From NCBI RefSeq assembly GCF_001678845.1, contig NZ_MAIQ01000011.1:1-64000 (forward strand): DNA of 64,000 nt, read 5' to 3'. Below the pieces are notes generated by a model. The model was not told the origin of the DNA and did no database searches. It saw only the letters and a program-made list of their open reading frames with translations. Positions 25,475 to 35,004 of the stretch are shown here, piece after piece; the stretch's first letter is position 1; every line of letters starts with the position of its first letter. The position numbers were made by a program, and so were the translations under genes. This stretch comes from Christensenella intestinihominis (GTDB taxonomy: Bacteria > Bacillota > Clostridia > Christensenellales > Christensenellaceae).

Positions 25475-25490
25475 CAATCTCTCGAGATTG
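25475..25490. promoter_or_regulatory. Inverted repeat upstream of the zinc-ribbon gene
   Basis: CAATCTC-TC-GAGATTG, a perfect 7-bp dyad 53 bases upstream of the TTG start. It could be an operator. No promoter was recognised around it. Confidence 0.3.
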
Positions 25491-25540
25491 GTATGTTATT
25501 TTTAACCAATTGCCAATCCTCGAAACATTAATAAATACAT

Positions 25541-25580
25541 AAAAAAACAGGCGCGTTTCCCAAAAGGAAGCGCGCCTGTT
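25541..25580 (-). terminator. Terminator of ppdK
   Basis: A 9-10 bp stem ACAGGCGCG / CGCGCCTGT followed by seven T, 31 bases past the ppdK stop. Confidence 0.9.
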
Positions 25581-25610
25581 TCGATTTTCAATCAAGCTTC
25601 GTATAACAGC

Positions 25611-28238
25611 TTATTTTGATTTAACAACCGCATGTGCTGCCGCAAGACGTGCAATCGGCACGCGGAACGGCGAGCAGGATACATAATTGAGACCCAGGCT
25701 GTCGCAGAACTCAACAGTGGACGGATCGCCGCCGTGTTCGCCGCAAATTCCGAGCTTGATATCGGGGCGGGTCTTACGGCCAAGCTCTACGGCCATCTTC
25801 ACGAGTTTGCCGACGCCATCCTGATCCAGCTTCGCAAACGGATCGGATTCGTAGATTTTCTTCGTGTAATAGTCATCGAGGAACTTGCCGGCATCGTCGC
25901 GGCTGAAACCGAACGTCATCTGCGTGAGGTCGTTCGTACCGAAGGAGAAGAATTCCGCTTCCTTCGCGATCTCGTCAGCCATAACGGCGGCTCTCGGCAC
26001 TTCGATCATCGTACCAACCTTGTACTCGATCTTCTTGCCCTTTTCCTGCATAACTTTCTCCGCTGTCTCAACAACGAAATCTTTTACGTATTTCAGTTCC
26101 TTCAGGTCGCCGACGAGCGGGATCATGATTTCAGGAACGATATTATATTCCGTTTCTTCCGTTACTTCGATCGCGGCTTCCATAACCGCCCTCGTCTGCA
26201 TCACAGCGATTTCCGGGAACGTAACCGCAAGACGAACGCCGCGGTGGCCAAGCATCGGGTTGAATTCGTGCAGCCCTTCAATAATTCCCGTCAGCTCATC
26301 AACATCGAGCGACATTTCCTTCGCCAGGTTCGCGATATCCTCAGGGTCCGTAGGAAGGAACTCATGCAGCGGCGGATCGAGGAAACGGATCGTAACCGGG
26401 TTGCCCTTCATTGCCTTATAAATGCCCTTGAAGTCTTCCTTCTGCATCGGCAGGAGCTTAGCCAAAGCTTTTTCCCTCTGCTCAACCGTTTTTGAAACGA
26501 TCATCTCGCGCATAGCGGCAATCCTGTCTTCCGCAAAGAACATATGCTCCGTACGGCATAGGCCAATACCTTCCGCGCCAAATTCCATCGCCTGCTCCGC
26601 ATCGTGCGGCGTATCGGCATTCGTGCGGACTTTCAGTCTGCGGATGGAATCCGCCCAGCCCATAACCGTAGCGAAATCGCCCGTCACCTGGGCTTCCTGC
26701 GTCTCGATTGCTTCGCCGTACACGTTACCCGTGGAACCGTCGAGGGAAATCCAGTCGCCTTCCTTATAAACCTTACCGTCTTCCGTGGTCATCGTCTTTG
26801 CGCACTCGTCGATTCTCAGTTCGCCGCAGCCCGCTACGCAGCACGTACCCATGCCGCGGGCAACAACCGCCGCGTGGGACGTCATGCCGCCGCGCGCCGT
26901 GAGGATGCCCTCGGAGGCATACATACCTTCGATATCTTCAGGAGAAGTTTCCTGCCGCGCAAGAACGACCTTATCACCCTTTGCGGCAGCAGCCGTCGCA
27001 TCGTCAGCCGTGAAATACAGCTTACCGCAGGCAGCACCCGGGGAAGCCGGAAGCCCCTTCGCGATCGGTTTTGCTTTTTTCAGCGCGTCTGCATTAAACA
27101 TCGGATGGAGGAGTGAATCAAGCTGCTTCGGCTCTACCTTAAGAATCGCCTCTTCTTCCGTCAGCTTTCCTTCTTTTACAAGGTCAACGGCAATTTTGAG
27201 GGCAGCCGGAGCCGTCCGCTTTCCGTTTCTCGTTTGCAGCATGTAAAGTTTTCCGCCTTCGATGGTGAACTCCATATCCTGCATGTCTTTGTAATGATCT
27301 TCAAGGGATTGAGCAATATTCGCAAACTGCTCATATACCTCCGGCATCTGGTCGCCCAGATGGGAAATCGGCTGAGGCGTCCGGATGCCCGCAACAACGT
27401 CTTCACCCTGTGCGTTCATCAGGTATTCGCCATAGAGCTTCTTTTCGCCTGTGGAGGGGTTTCTCGTGAAAGCAACGCCGGTGCCGCAATCGTCACCCAT
27501 ATTTCCGAATACCATTGCCTGTACGTTAACCGCCGTACCCCAGCTTGCCGGGATATCATTCATGCGGCGATATACGATTGCCCTCGGGTTGTCCCACGAA
27601 CGGAACACAGCCGTTACGGATTCAAGCAGCTGTTCCTTTGCATCCTGCGGGAATTCCTTGCCCATTTCCTGCTTATAGATTTCTTTGTATTTCTTGACGA
27701 GGTTTTTCAGATCATCCGCATCCAGTTCCGTGTCCATCTTGACGCCTTTTGCGTCTTTGGCAGCCTGGAGCTGTTCTTCAAATTTTTCTTTGTCGATGCA
27801 CATAACAACGTCGGAGAACATCTGGATGAATCTCCTGTAGCTGTCATACGCCCAACGCGGATTGCCGGACTTCTTCGCCATACCCTCAACCGCAATGTCA
27901 TTGAGGCCGAGGTTCAGGATCGTGTCCATCATACCCGGCATGGAAGCGCGGGCGCCGCTGCGTACGGATACGAGGAACGGATTTTCCTGGTCGCCGAACT
28001 TCTTGCCGGCAATCTCTTCCGTCTTCGCCATTGCATCATAAATCTGCTCCACTACTTCGTCGGCGATCTTTTTGCCGTCTTCATAGTACTTCGTGCAAGC
28101 TTCCGTAGAAACCGTAAAGCCCTGGGGAACCGGCAAACCAAGGTTGGTCATCTCTGCCAGGTTTGCGCCTTTGCCCCCAAGAAGGTTTCTCATGGAAGCG
28201 TCACCTTCTTTGAAAAGGTATACATACTTTTTTGCCAT
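25611..28238 (-). CDS. ppdK: Pyruvate phosphate dikinase
   Basis: 875 residues, full length. An N-terminal ATP-grasp domain (LLGGKGANLAEMTNLGLPVP), a central phosphohistidine domain with the catalytic His in TARGGMTSHAAVVARGMG, and a C-terminal PEP/pyruvate barrel ending in GICGEHGGDP with the catalytic Cys. It interconverts pyruvate + ATP + Pi and PEP + AMP + PPi, often used glycolytically with PPi in anaerobes. AGGAGGAG precedes the ATG. It is monocistronic with its own promoter and terminator. Confidence 0.98.
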   Translation of the reverse strand: MAKKYVYLFKEGDASMRNLLGGKGANLAEMTNLGLPVPQGFTVSTEACTKYYEDGKKIADEVVEQIYDAMAKTEEIAGKKFGDQENPFLVSVRSGARASMPGMMDTILNLGLNDIAVEGMAKKSGNPRWAYDSYRRFIQMFSDVVMCIDKEKFEEQLQAAKDAKGVKMDTELDADDLKNLVKKYKEIYKQEMGKEFPQDAKEQLLESVTAVFRSWDNPRAIVYRRMNDIPASWGTAVNVQAMVFGNMGDDCGTGVAFTRNPSTGEKKLYGEYLMNAQGEDVVAGIRTPQPISHLGDQMPEVYEQFANIAQSLEDHYKDMQDMEFTIEGGKLYMLQTRNGKRTAPAALKIAVDLVKEGKLTEEEAILKVEPKQLDSLLHPMFNADALKKAKPIAKGLPASPGAACGKLYFTADDATAAAAKGDKVVLARQETSPEDIEGMYASEGILTARGGMTSHAAVVARGMGTCCVAGCGELRIDECAKTMTTEDGKVYKEGDWISLDGSTGNVYGEAIETQEAQVTGDFATVMGWADSIRRLKVRTNADTPHDAEQAMEFGAEGIGLCRTEHMFFAEDRIAAMREMIVSKTVEQREKALAKLLPMQKEDFKGIYKAMKGNPVTIRFLDPPLHEFLPTDPEDIANLAKEMSLDVDELTGIIEGLHEFNPMLGHRGVRLAVTFPEIAVMQTRAVMEAAIEVTEETEYNIVPEIMIPLVGDLKELKYVKDFVVETAEKVMQEKGKKIEYKVGTMIEVPRAAVMADEIAKEAEFFSFGTNDLTQMTFGFSRDDAGKFLDDYYTKKIYESDPFAKLDQDGVGKLVKMAVELGRKTRPDIKLGICGEHGGDPSTVEFCDSLGLNYVSCSPFRVPIARLAAAHAVVKSK

Positions 28239-28318
28239 CTAAAACTCCTCCTGAATTTATATTTATTTAAAAATTTTTATTTGTTTGCGTATTGTTCGTA
28301 TCATGAAAAGCCACGTCT

Positions 28319-28347
28319 ATTATACATGAACAAATGTAAGAAAACAA
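28319..28347 (-). promoter_or_regulatory. Promoter of ppdK
   Basis: TTGTTT (28342-28347), 17-base spacer and TATAAT (28319-28324). The 80-base AT-rich leader shows no riboswitch-like structure. Confidence 0.75.
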
Positions 28348-28362
28348 CAAAAGATTACACTT

Positions 28363-29103
28363 TCACAAAGATTTTTCGCGGAAACATTTCATTGTTTTCA
28401 GGTGCACTTCCATCATGTTTTCCAAATACCGGCTCATAAGGTCAATCACGCTTCCGGCTTCCTGTTCCCCGGCGGCAGACTGAACAATATCCTGCGGCCG
28501 TGCTCCCCCCATTTTTACAAGGCTCAAAAGTGCGGACCTGGGTACGGAAACAGTCGCCACATGCGGCGCGCATTCCCCGCATATTTCGCCTCCCTCCTCC
28601 ATGGAAAAGGCTGCCGGGTCCCCGCCCGTTTCGTTTCCGCATACCGCGCACGTCCCGATTGCCGGGAAAATACCCATACGTTCCACGATTCGCGCAAAAA
28701 AATACGCCAGCGCCTGCGTATGGGAAAGCGTTCCCTGCTCCATCGCAAAAAGCGCATAAATAAGCGCCAGAAACAAATCCTCGTAATCGTCCGTATTCTG
28801 CAGCAGCTTGTCGGAAAGTTCCAGCATTACGCAGGCGGCGGCAAATTTGTCGAAGTCGTTCTGTACATGGTAAAACTCTTGCTTAATCAGCGCGGTGGTG
28901 AGGAAAAGCTTATCCCCTTTTTTATAAAACTCGTATTCCCCGCACGAAAGAAGCTGCGCCGCCGTGGCAATATCGCTTTTCAACCGCCGCGCGCCGCGCG
29001 CCTGGGCGTCAATCCGCCCGTCCGAGCGCGAAAAAAGCGTCAATATTTTATCATAATCCTTATAGTCTGCCGTACGCAATACAATACAATAATGCTTTTC
29101 CAC
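28363..29103 (-). CDS. recO: DNA repair protein RecO
   Basis: 246 residues: an N-terminal OB fold (VLRTADYKDYDKILTLFSR), a helical middle and a zinc site formed by CAVCGN and CGECAPH. RecO loads RecA on SSB-coated DNA with RecR. GTG start with AAAGGA. It lies directly downstream of era, a conserved arrangement. Confidence 0.94.
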   Translation of the reverse strand: MEKHYCIVLRTADYKDYDKILTLFSRSDGRIDAQARGARRLKSDIATAAQLLSCGEYEFYKKGDKLFLTTALIKQEFYHVQNDFDKFAAACVMLELSDKLLQNTDDYEDLFLALIYALFAMEQGTLSHTQALAYFFARIVERMGIFPAIGTCAVCGNETGGDPAAFSMEEGGEICGECAPHVATVSVPRSALLSLVKMGGARPQDIVQSAAGEQEAGSVIDLMSRYLENMMEVHLKTMKCFREKSL

Positions 29104-29141
29104 AGCGTTCCTTTCACTTTTTCAGCACAGCCTGTTTCCGC

Positions 29142-30032
29142 TTACTGGCGCTCGTCATATCCCAGCGTCCGCAAGACCCCGAGCTTGTTCCGCCAGTCCG
29201 GCTTCACCTTTACCCACACCTGCAAAAATACTTTCCCGCCGAACAGCATTTGCATATCCTCACGCGCCGCTGAGGCGATCTTTTTAAGCATCCTGCCCCC
29301 CGCGCCGATAATAATTCCTTTGTGGGAGTCCTTCTCACAATAGATTACCGCGTCGATATTGGTAAGCTCCCGGTCCGTTTCCCGCTCGAGCTTCTCCACC
29401 ACCACGCCGATTCCATGCGGAATTTCCTTGCCAATGCTCTTCAGCGCCTTTTCCCGGATAAGCTCCGCCGCAATCACCTGCTCCGGCTGATCCGTAACCA
29501 TGTCGGCCGGGTAATACATCGGGCCCTCCACAAGGTACTGTTTCATATGCTCCACAAGCTCCGCAAGGCCCAGCTTTTCGGCCGCGGAAATCCGGAAAAT
29601 TTCTTTGCCGTATTTTTTCAGGATTTCTTCCTGTTCCGTAATCCGTTCACCGTCTACCGCATCAATTTTATTGAGCGCAATCACCAACGGCGTTTCTCCT
29701 GCCGCAAGACGCGCCAGAATTTCTTCGTCCTTTTCACGCACCCCCACCTTGGCGTCCGCTATAAACAAAACGGCGTCCACATCCCGCGCAGTCTGTTCCG
29801 CTGTTTTCAGCATAAATTCACCAAGCTTATTTCTCGGGGTTTGCAGGCCGGGCGTATCCATGAAAATCATTTGGTAATCTTTCCGGGTGAGCACGCCTGT
29901 AATACGGTTGCGCGTGGTCTGCGGTTTTTTCGATACAATGGCAATCTTCGTGCCCACGAGCGCATTAATCAGCGTAGACTTTCCCACGTTCGGGCTGCCC
30001 GTAAGCGCAATAAAGCCGGATTTGAATTCCAT
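29142..30032 (-). CDS. era: GTPase Era
   Basis: 296 residues: G1 GSPNVGKSTLINAL near the N-terminus, the switch I segment KKPQTTRNRI, G3 DTPGLQTP, G4 NKID, and a C-terminal KH domain with GIIIGAGGRMLKKIA. It binds the 3' end of 16S rRNA during 30S assembly. AAGGAG precedes the ATG. Neighbours ybeY, the kinase fusion and recO form the usual cluster. Confidence 0.97.
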   Translation of the reverse strand: MEFKSGFIALTGSPNVGKSTLINALVGTKIAIVSKKPQTTRNRITGVLTRKDYQMIFMDTPGLQTPRNKLGEFMLKTAEQTARDVDAVLFIADAKVGVREKDEEILARLAAGETPLVIALNKIDAVDGERITEQEEILKKYGKEIFRISAAEKLGLAELVEHMKQYLVEGPMYYPADMVTDQPEQVIAAELIREKALKSIGKEIPHGIGVVVEKLERETDRELTNIDAVIYCEKDSHKGIIIGAGGRMLKKIASAAREDMQMLFGGKVFLQVWVKVKPDWRNKLGVLRTLGYDERQ

Positions 30033-30042
30033 TCCATTCTCC

Positions 30043-30792
30043 TTAACGAATAATCATTTCTCCAACCTCAAACACAAGCACCGTAATCACTACGCCCATA
30101 AGCGCTCCTACCAGCACTTCTGCAAAGGTATGTACTTTCGTTTCCATGCGGCTTTCCGCGACAATCAGCGCAAGCACCGCCGCAAATGTCGAAGCGACCG
30201 GATCGGCCGATACAAACGCAATCGCAGTAAAAAGCGCAAACGCAAATGCGGTATGTCCGCTCGGCATGCCGCCCTGGATATAATTCCCGCCCTTCTTCAT
30301 AAAGCGGGACTTCATAACAATGACCGCCACAAACACAAGCATCAGGGCCGCAAATGTAATATAAGCGGGCAGGTTATTAATATAGCTTACCGACGCATAA
30401 GAAATCGTGTACAGCTTGCGGAAAAAAACGAGGTATCCCACAACAAGCGCGCTCATGGCCGCGACAAAGACTCCCCCTGCCGCAACGTCCTTCGCAATGC
30501 GTGCAAGCTCGTTATACTCACCCTTGGAAGCAATATCCACCGCCGCTTCAATCGCCGTATTGAAAAGCTCCGCAAAGAAAACGAACGCAATCACCAGCAC
30601 AAGCGCAATCATCTCGAACCGCGTAACTTGGGTGAGGAGTGCGGCAATTGTCACAACAACCGCGAGCGCAACATGGATTTTCATATTGCGTTCCATTTTA
30701 AAGGACTGCAAAAAACCGTTGATGGCATGATTAAAGCTGTTCATCAACGATTTCTTCGGCCTGTATTTTTTTCCGTTTTCGTTAGATTCCAT
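30043..30792 (-). CDS. Fused undecaprenol/diacylglycerol kinase and PAP2 phosphatase
   Basis: 249 residues. The N-terminal half is a DgkA-type kinase (FKMERNMKIH, FAELFNTAIEAAVD, AKDVAAGGVF) with three membrane helices; the C-terminal half is a PAP2 phosphatase (GGMPSGHTAFAF, SRMETKVHTFAEV) with further helices. In Firmicutes DgkA usually phosphorylates undecaprenol, so kinase and phosphatase would act on the same lipid carrier. The last PAP2 motif has Glu where HxxxD is usual. ATG 30792 is preferred to TTG 30807 because AGGG lies upstream; the gene overlaps the ybeY end. Confidence 0.88.
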   Translation of the reverse strand: MESNENGKKYRPKKSLMNSFNHAINGFLQSFKMERNMKIHVALAVVVTIAALLTQVTRFEMIALVLVIAFVFFAELFNTAIEAAVDIASKGEYNELARIAKDVAAGGVFVAAMSALVVGYLVFFRKLYTISYASVSYINNLPAYITFAALMLVFVAVIVMKSRFMKKGGNYIQGGMPSGHTAFAFALFTAIAFVSADPVASTFAAVLALIVAESRMETKVHTFAEVLVGALMGVVITVLVFEVGEMIIR

Positions 30793-31279
30793 CCATTTCC
30801 CTGCCAATATTTACAGCCTGCAGGAGTGCTTCCTGCTTTTTTGTCATGATTTCTTCTTCTTCCGGCGTCATATGGTCATAGCCCATCAAATGAAGCGTTC
30901 CATGAAGTGCCAGGAACGCCGTTTCCCGCACGAGGCTATGTCCATATTCCACTGCCTGCTCCTGTGCGCGCTCCATCGAAATAGCAATATCCCCAAGGAA
31001 AAGCTTCCCTTCCACATATTCCGCATCCACTTCATCGAGGCATTCTGCCAGAAGCGCGGAAAGTTCGTACGCCGGGAAAGACAAAACATCCGTCGCCCGG
31101 TCCATGTCGCGGAATTCGCGGTTTAGCTCCCGAATTCCTTCATTATCCGTAAACAGCAGGTTCAGGCACGCGGGAACGTCCAGCCCCGCCTGTGCAGCGT
31201 CCAGAGCCGCGCCGACCGCAGCCTTGATTTCCTCTGTCACTTCAATTTTGTCCTGCTCGTCAGAGAACGTTATCGTCAT
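30782..31279 (-). CDS. ybeY: Endoribonuclease YbeY
   Basis: 165 residues with the zinc triad HGTLHLMGYDH near the C-terminus and the family core NREFRDMDRATDVLSFP. It is required for 16S rRNA 3' maturation and 70S quality control. The start at 31279 has GGAG six bases upstream; longer in-frame readings overlap the pgpH end and lack a site. It overlaps pgpH by about 20 bases. Confidence 0.94.
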   Translation of the reverse strand: MTITFSDEQDKIEVTEEIKAAVGAALDAAQAGLDVPACLNLLFTDNEGIRELNREFRDMDRATDVLSFPAYELSALLAECLDEVDAEYVEGKLFLGDIAISMERAQEQAVEYGHSLVRETAFLALHGTLHLMGYDHMTPEEEEIMTKKQEALLQAVNIGREMDGI

Positions 31280-33521
31280 CTTCCGCTCCATGTATCTTGA
31301 TTTCCGGATATTTAATCCGCTGGTGATATACTCCGTCAAAAATATTAATGAACGCTTCGGCAATCTGCTTCAAATCCCGCCTGTTAAGCGGCGCATTATC
31401 AAGCTGCCCTTCGTCGTAGCGCGCCTTGATTAATTTATGGACCATGGCCGAAATTTCCTCGCGCGACGGATTATCGAGGCTGCGTACCGCCGCTTCCACA
31501 ACGTCGGCAAGCATTACAATCGCCTGTTCCTTTGTCTCCGGCGGACGGCCCTCATACTGGAAATCCTCTTTTTTCACATGCGGGTCTTTTTCCAGCGCCT
31601 CCGCATAGAAATATCCAACCGTGCCGCTCCCATGGTGGTTGCGGACAATTTCAATAATTTCACGCGGCATCTTATATTTTCGCAGCAACTCCACGCCCGC
31701 GGGCACATGATGGCGGATAATTTCCGCGCTTTGTTTGGGCAGAAGGGTATCATGCATATTAACATTATTCCGCTGGTTCTCCTTGAAATACAGCGGGTGC
31801 TCTACCTTGCCAATATCGTGAAAATAAGCGCCGACCCGCGCCAGCAGCGAAAAGCCTCCCACCGCATTGCATCCCGCCTCCGCAAGGTTGGCGACAAGGA
31901 TGCTGTGGTGATACGTGCCCGGCGCTTCGATCATCAGCCGTTTTGTCAAAGGATGCGTCGGATCGGAAAGTTCGAGCAATTTGGTCGGCGTTGTCAGGTT
32001 AAACGCATTTTCGATCAGCGGGAGCACGCCGATGCTTACGATGCCGCACAGCACGCCGCTGCCTGCCACCATTGCCATTGCCGAAAGCATTTGCTGTACA
32101 TTATGGGTCTGGTCGGAAAGCAACGGCACCTGCAGCATCCAGACAAGCAGGGAAATAACCACTCCCGGAATTGCCGCCACAAGCCCCGCCAGCACAAGCC
32201 GCGAGCGGTAGCGCATATCCTTCAGGATATAAACCGCAAAGAAGCCCCCCGTCAGCATAATCAGGAGAAGCATCAGCGATGTTGTGCTGAACAGGTTTTG
32301 CCCTCCTGTCGTTACGCTCATCAGCAGCAGCGACAGGAATACGCTGTACACAATCGCATTTTTGGGCGAAAGCAAAACGGCGCCTAATATTACGAACAGG
32401 AACACCGGCAGCAAGTGGATTGCCACCAGCTGCGAAACCGAAGTGATCCCATAGGCCGCTGCGGTAAGAATTGCGAGAATCGCTATCTTTTTCGTGTCAA
32501 GCAGCAGTTTGCGGTTAAATACGGCAAGAAATACAGCGTACATCACAAACATTAATACAATATAAATCGTCACCGCCGCGTACGGTTTGATTGACGTCGA
32601 TTCAGATGTAAGCATCCCCATGCTTTTCAGGACCTCATACTGGTCGTCCGTAACAAGCTCGCCCTTGCGGACAATATTCTGTCCCTTCTTATATTCAACA
32701 GGGGTAACCAGCGCCGCAACTTCGTCGCGTTTCTGCTGGGTCGCTTTTTCGTCAAAAACCATATTCGGGTACAGGTCGTTTGTAACGACGGACGAAACAA
32801 GCTCCTTATCCTCCGCCGTCATATCTCCCTGCTCCGTAACCGCGCCGATTACGTTCGTTTTGGCCGAATCGATATCGTCGGCCCGCACGCCTGTATAAAG
32901 GACATCCTGCACATGGTTTGTGATGGAATCCTTCATATCCGTAAGCTGGGCGGGCGTCATGCCGACAATATGGTAAAGCTGCGCTGTCGTGATATATTCC
33001 GGCACAAGGTCTTTCAAGGTGTTCACATTGTCTTCCGTAAGAAGCGTTTCCCATTCCGTTTTTTTCGCGTCGAACGGCACAACGGCATACGCCGTCGGGA
33101 CAGGAACGGGCTGGGTCGGATTCGCCGCGTTTGCCTGCTCGGCCTCCGTGATTTTCTGATCCGTTTCCTGCTGCTTTTTTTTCTGGTCCGCGTTATAAAT
33201 ATCTTCCGCCGCTCCACGCGCTTTCTCAAAGGCGGTGAAATCCTCGGAAATCTTTTTAACAATTTGCTGTGTCGTATTGGCGTCCGTATTATAGACCGGG
33301 CCGATTTTTGCCTGTTCCTCTTCAATGATGCGCTGTGTCGCCACTTCATCGGTCACATCGGTCGGCGCTGTAATCGTAATATCCGAAATCTCTCCGCTCG
33401 TAATATCGTAGGTTTGCGGCATCAGCGAAAAAAGCGCTATCGCAACGCAAATTCCAAGCGAACCAACCGCCATCAGAAGGTTCATCATCGCTTTCTTGCG
33501 GAACGTTTCCTTAACAACCAT
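31260..33521 (-). CDS. pgpH: 7TM-HD cyclic-di-AMP phosphodiesterase PgpH
   Basis: 753 residues: a membrane anchor at about 15-35, a large extracellular domain (to about 310), seven membrane helices (about 315-505), and a cytoplasmic HD domain with the metal motif in YFHDIGKVEHP and HHGSGTVGYF. Members hydrolyse c-di-AMP to pApA and so affect osmolyte and cell-wall homeostasis. ATG 33521 has GAGG seven bases upstream. Its neighbours phoH, ybeY, dgkA and era are the standard set. Confidence 0.93.
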   Translation of the reverse strand: MVVKETFRKKAMMNLLMAVGSLGICVAIALFSLMPQTYDITSGEISDITITAPTDVTDEVATQRIIEEEQAKIGPVYNTDANTTQQIVKKISEDFTAFEKARGAAEDIYNADQKKKQQETDQKITEAEQANAANPTQPVPVPTAYAVVPFDAKKTEWETLLTEDNVNTLKDLVPEYITTAQLYHIVGMTPAQLTDMKDSITNHVQDVLYTGVRADDIDSAKTNVIGAVTEQGDMTAEDKELVSSVVTNDLYPNMVFDEKATQQKRDEVAALVTPVEYKKGQNIVRKGELVTDDQYEVLKSMGMLTSESTSIKPYAAVTIYIVLMFVMYAVFLAVFNRKLLLDTKKIAILAILTAAAYGITSVSQLVAIHLLPVFLFVILGAVLLSPKNAIVYSVFLSLLLMSVTTGGQNLFSTTSLMLLLIMLTGGFFAVYILKDMRYRSRLVLAGLVAAIPGVVISLLVWMLQVPLLSDQTHNVQQMLSAMAMVAGSGVLCGIVSIGVLPLIENAFNLTTPTKLLELSDPTHPLTKRLMIEAPGTYHHSILVANLAEAGCNAVGGFSLLARVGAYFHDIGKVEHPLYFKENQRNNVNMHDTLLPKQSAEIIRHHVPAGVELLRKYKMPREIIEIVRNHHGSGTVGYFYAEALEKDPHVKKEDFQYEGRPPETKEQAIVMLADVVEAAVRSLDNPSREEISAMVHKLIKARYDEGQLDNAPLNRRDLKQIAEAFINIFDGVYHQRIKYPEIKIHGAEDDDNVL

Positions 33522-33539
33522 AGTCAATCCTCATATACG

Positions 33540-34517
33540 TCAAACGATCGTATTTTTTCGCCTGTTTTCATATTTCTCAAACGCTTTAATAATATTCCTG
33601 ACCAGGGGATGCCGCACAACGTCCTTCTGGTCCAAATGGACGATTGCAATATTTTTGATGTTCTTCAGGATTTCGACCACCTTTTTCAGTCCCGACGCCC
33701 GTTCCTTCGGTAAATCGATCTGTGTAATATCTCCTGTCACAACAACCTTTGCGTTTTCTCCAAAGCGTGTCAGGAACATTTTCATCTGCTCCATCGTACA
33801 ATTCTGGGCTTCGTCCAGTATGATGAACGCATCGTTCAGCGTCCGGCCGCGCATATAGGCAAGCGGCGCAACCTCGATCACGCCCTTCTCGGACAGGCGG
33901 GCATACGCGTCCGCCCCCATGAAATCATAAAGCGCATCATACAAAGGACGCAGGTATGGATCAACCTTGTTTTGCAAATCCCCCGGAAGGAATCCCAGAT
34001 TTTCCCCTGCTTCCACAGCGGGGCGCGTCAGGATAATGCGGGAAACCTGCTTATTTTTAAGCGCAACCACCGCCATCGCCATTGCAAGGTACGTCTTCCC
34101 CGTGCCGGCCGGGCCGATGCAGACAACCACCGTATTGTCTTTGATGGCCTGTATATATTCCTTCTGCCCATAGGATTTGCACTTGATCTGCTTTCCCTTG
34201 GCGGTGATGGCCACAACGTCCGACATCATTTCATTCACAAGGTTCTGGTGTCCGTCGCGAACCAGATCGAGGGCATAATTCACGGAATCCTGGTTAATAT
34301 TTTCATTTTTTCCATACATCTTTTTCAGAACCTCGATCACGTCGGCGGCAGTCTGTGCTTTATTCGCCTCCCCCGTAATACAGATTCCATTTTCGGTTGC
34401 GCGGATGGCCGTATCGGTCTCCGCGGAAATAATATTGATATTTTCATCAAAATTGCCGAATACACCGGCCATTTGCTCCATGCTGTCAAACGAAATATCG
34501 ATCTGTGTTTCTGCCAA
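33540..34517 (-). CDS. phoH: PhoH-like ATPase
   Basis: 325 residues: an N-terminal KH-like part, then a RecA-fold ATPase with Walker A GPAGTGKTYLA at about 135 and Walker B FIILDEAQNCT. The family is linked to RNA metabolism and ribosome maturation together with YbeY. TTG start with AGGAGG 11 bases upstream. First gene of phoH-pgpH-ybeY-kinase/PAP2-era-recO. Confidence 0.94.
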   Translation of the reverse strand: MAETQIDISFDSMEQMAGVFGNFDENINIISAETDTAIRATENGICITGEANKAQTAADVIEVLKKMYGKNENINQDSVNYALDLVRDGHQNLVNEMMSDVVAITAKGKQIKCKSYGQKEYIQAIKDNTVVVCIGPAGTGKTYLAMAMAVVALKNKQVSRIILTRPAVEAGENLGFLPGDLQNKVDPYLRPLYDALYDFMGADAYARLSEKGVIEVAPLAYMRGRTLNDAFIILDEAQNCTMEQMKMFLTRFGENAKVVVTGDITQIDLPKERASGLKKVVEILKNIKNIAIVHLDQKDVVRHPLVRNIIKAFEKYENRRKNTIV

Positions 34518-34599
34518 GTTAAAAAATTCCTCCTGCTTTCATATCCACATATGCATAGTATCACATTTTCCTGAAAAAGCCCACACCTATTTCCGATCG

Positions 34600-34634
34600 A
34601 AAAAACAGGCCGCCCGCATCATACGGGTGGCCTG
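34600..34634 (-). terminator. Terminator of rpsU
   Basis: Stem CAGGCCACCCG / CGGGCGGCCTG (one mismatch) followed by six T, 40 bases past rpsU. Confidence 0.85.
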
Positions 34635-34670
34635 CTGCTTTGTTTTTTCAATGACAGAAACGCTGAAAGC

Positions 34671-34844
34671 TTAGTGTTTCCTTTTTCTTGCCGCTTCTGC
34701 TTTTTTCTTTCTTTTTACGCTGGGTTTTTCATAATGCTCACGTTTCCGGATTTCAGCCAGAACCCCCGCTCTTGCACATTTGCGCTTGAATCTTCTCAGA
34801 GCACTTTCCAGTGTTTCGTTTTCGCCTACGCGTATCTCAGACAT
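34671..34844 (-). CDS. rpsU: 30S ribosomal protein bS21
   Basis: 57 residues, the normal size: [20 protein letters not shown] at the start and a Lys/Arg-rich end ([14 protein letters not shown]). ATG 34844 has GGAGGGGAG upstream; an upstream in-frame extension overlaps this site. It has its own perfect consensus promoter and terminator. Confidence 0.98.
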   Translation of the reverse strand: MSEIRVGENETLESALRRFKRKCARAGVLAEIRKREHYEKPSVKRKKKAEAARKRKH

Positions 34845-34912
34845 TAATCTCCCCTCCTCCCGTACTCTGTTCCCATCCAAGACAGGAACTGGGAGCTATT
34901 TCATACTCCTGT

Positions 34913-34941
34913 ATTATAGTAAAACCGCGGCACTCTGTCAA
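34913..34941 (-). promoter_or_regulatory. Perfect consensus promoter of rpsU
   Basis: TTGACA (34936-34941), 17-base spacer and TATAAT (34913-34918), about 70 bases upstream of the bS21 start. Confidence 0.92.
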
Positions 34942-35004
34942 TAACTAATTCCCATATCATCGGCGTATATTCCGAAACTCCGCAGGTTGCCGCGCCGTGT
35001 GCCA

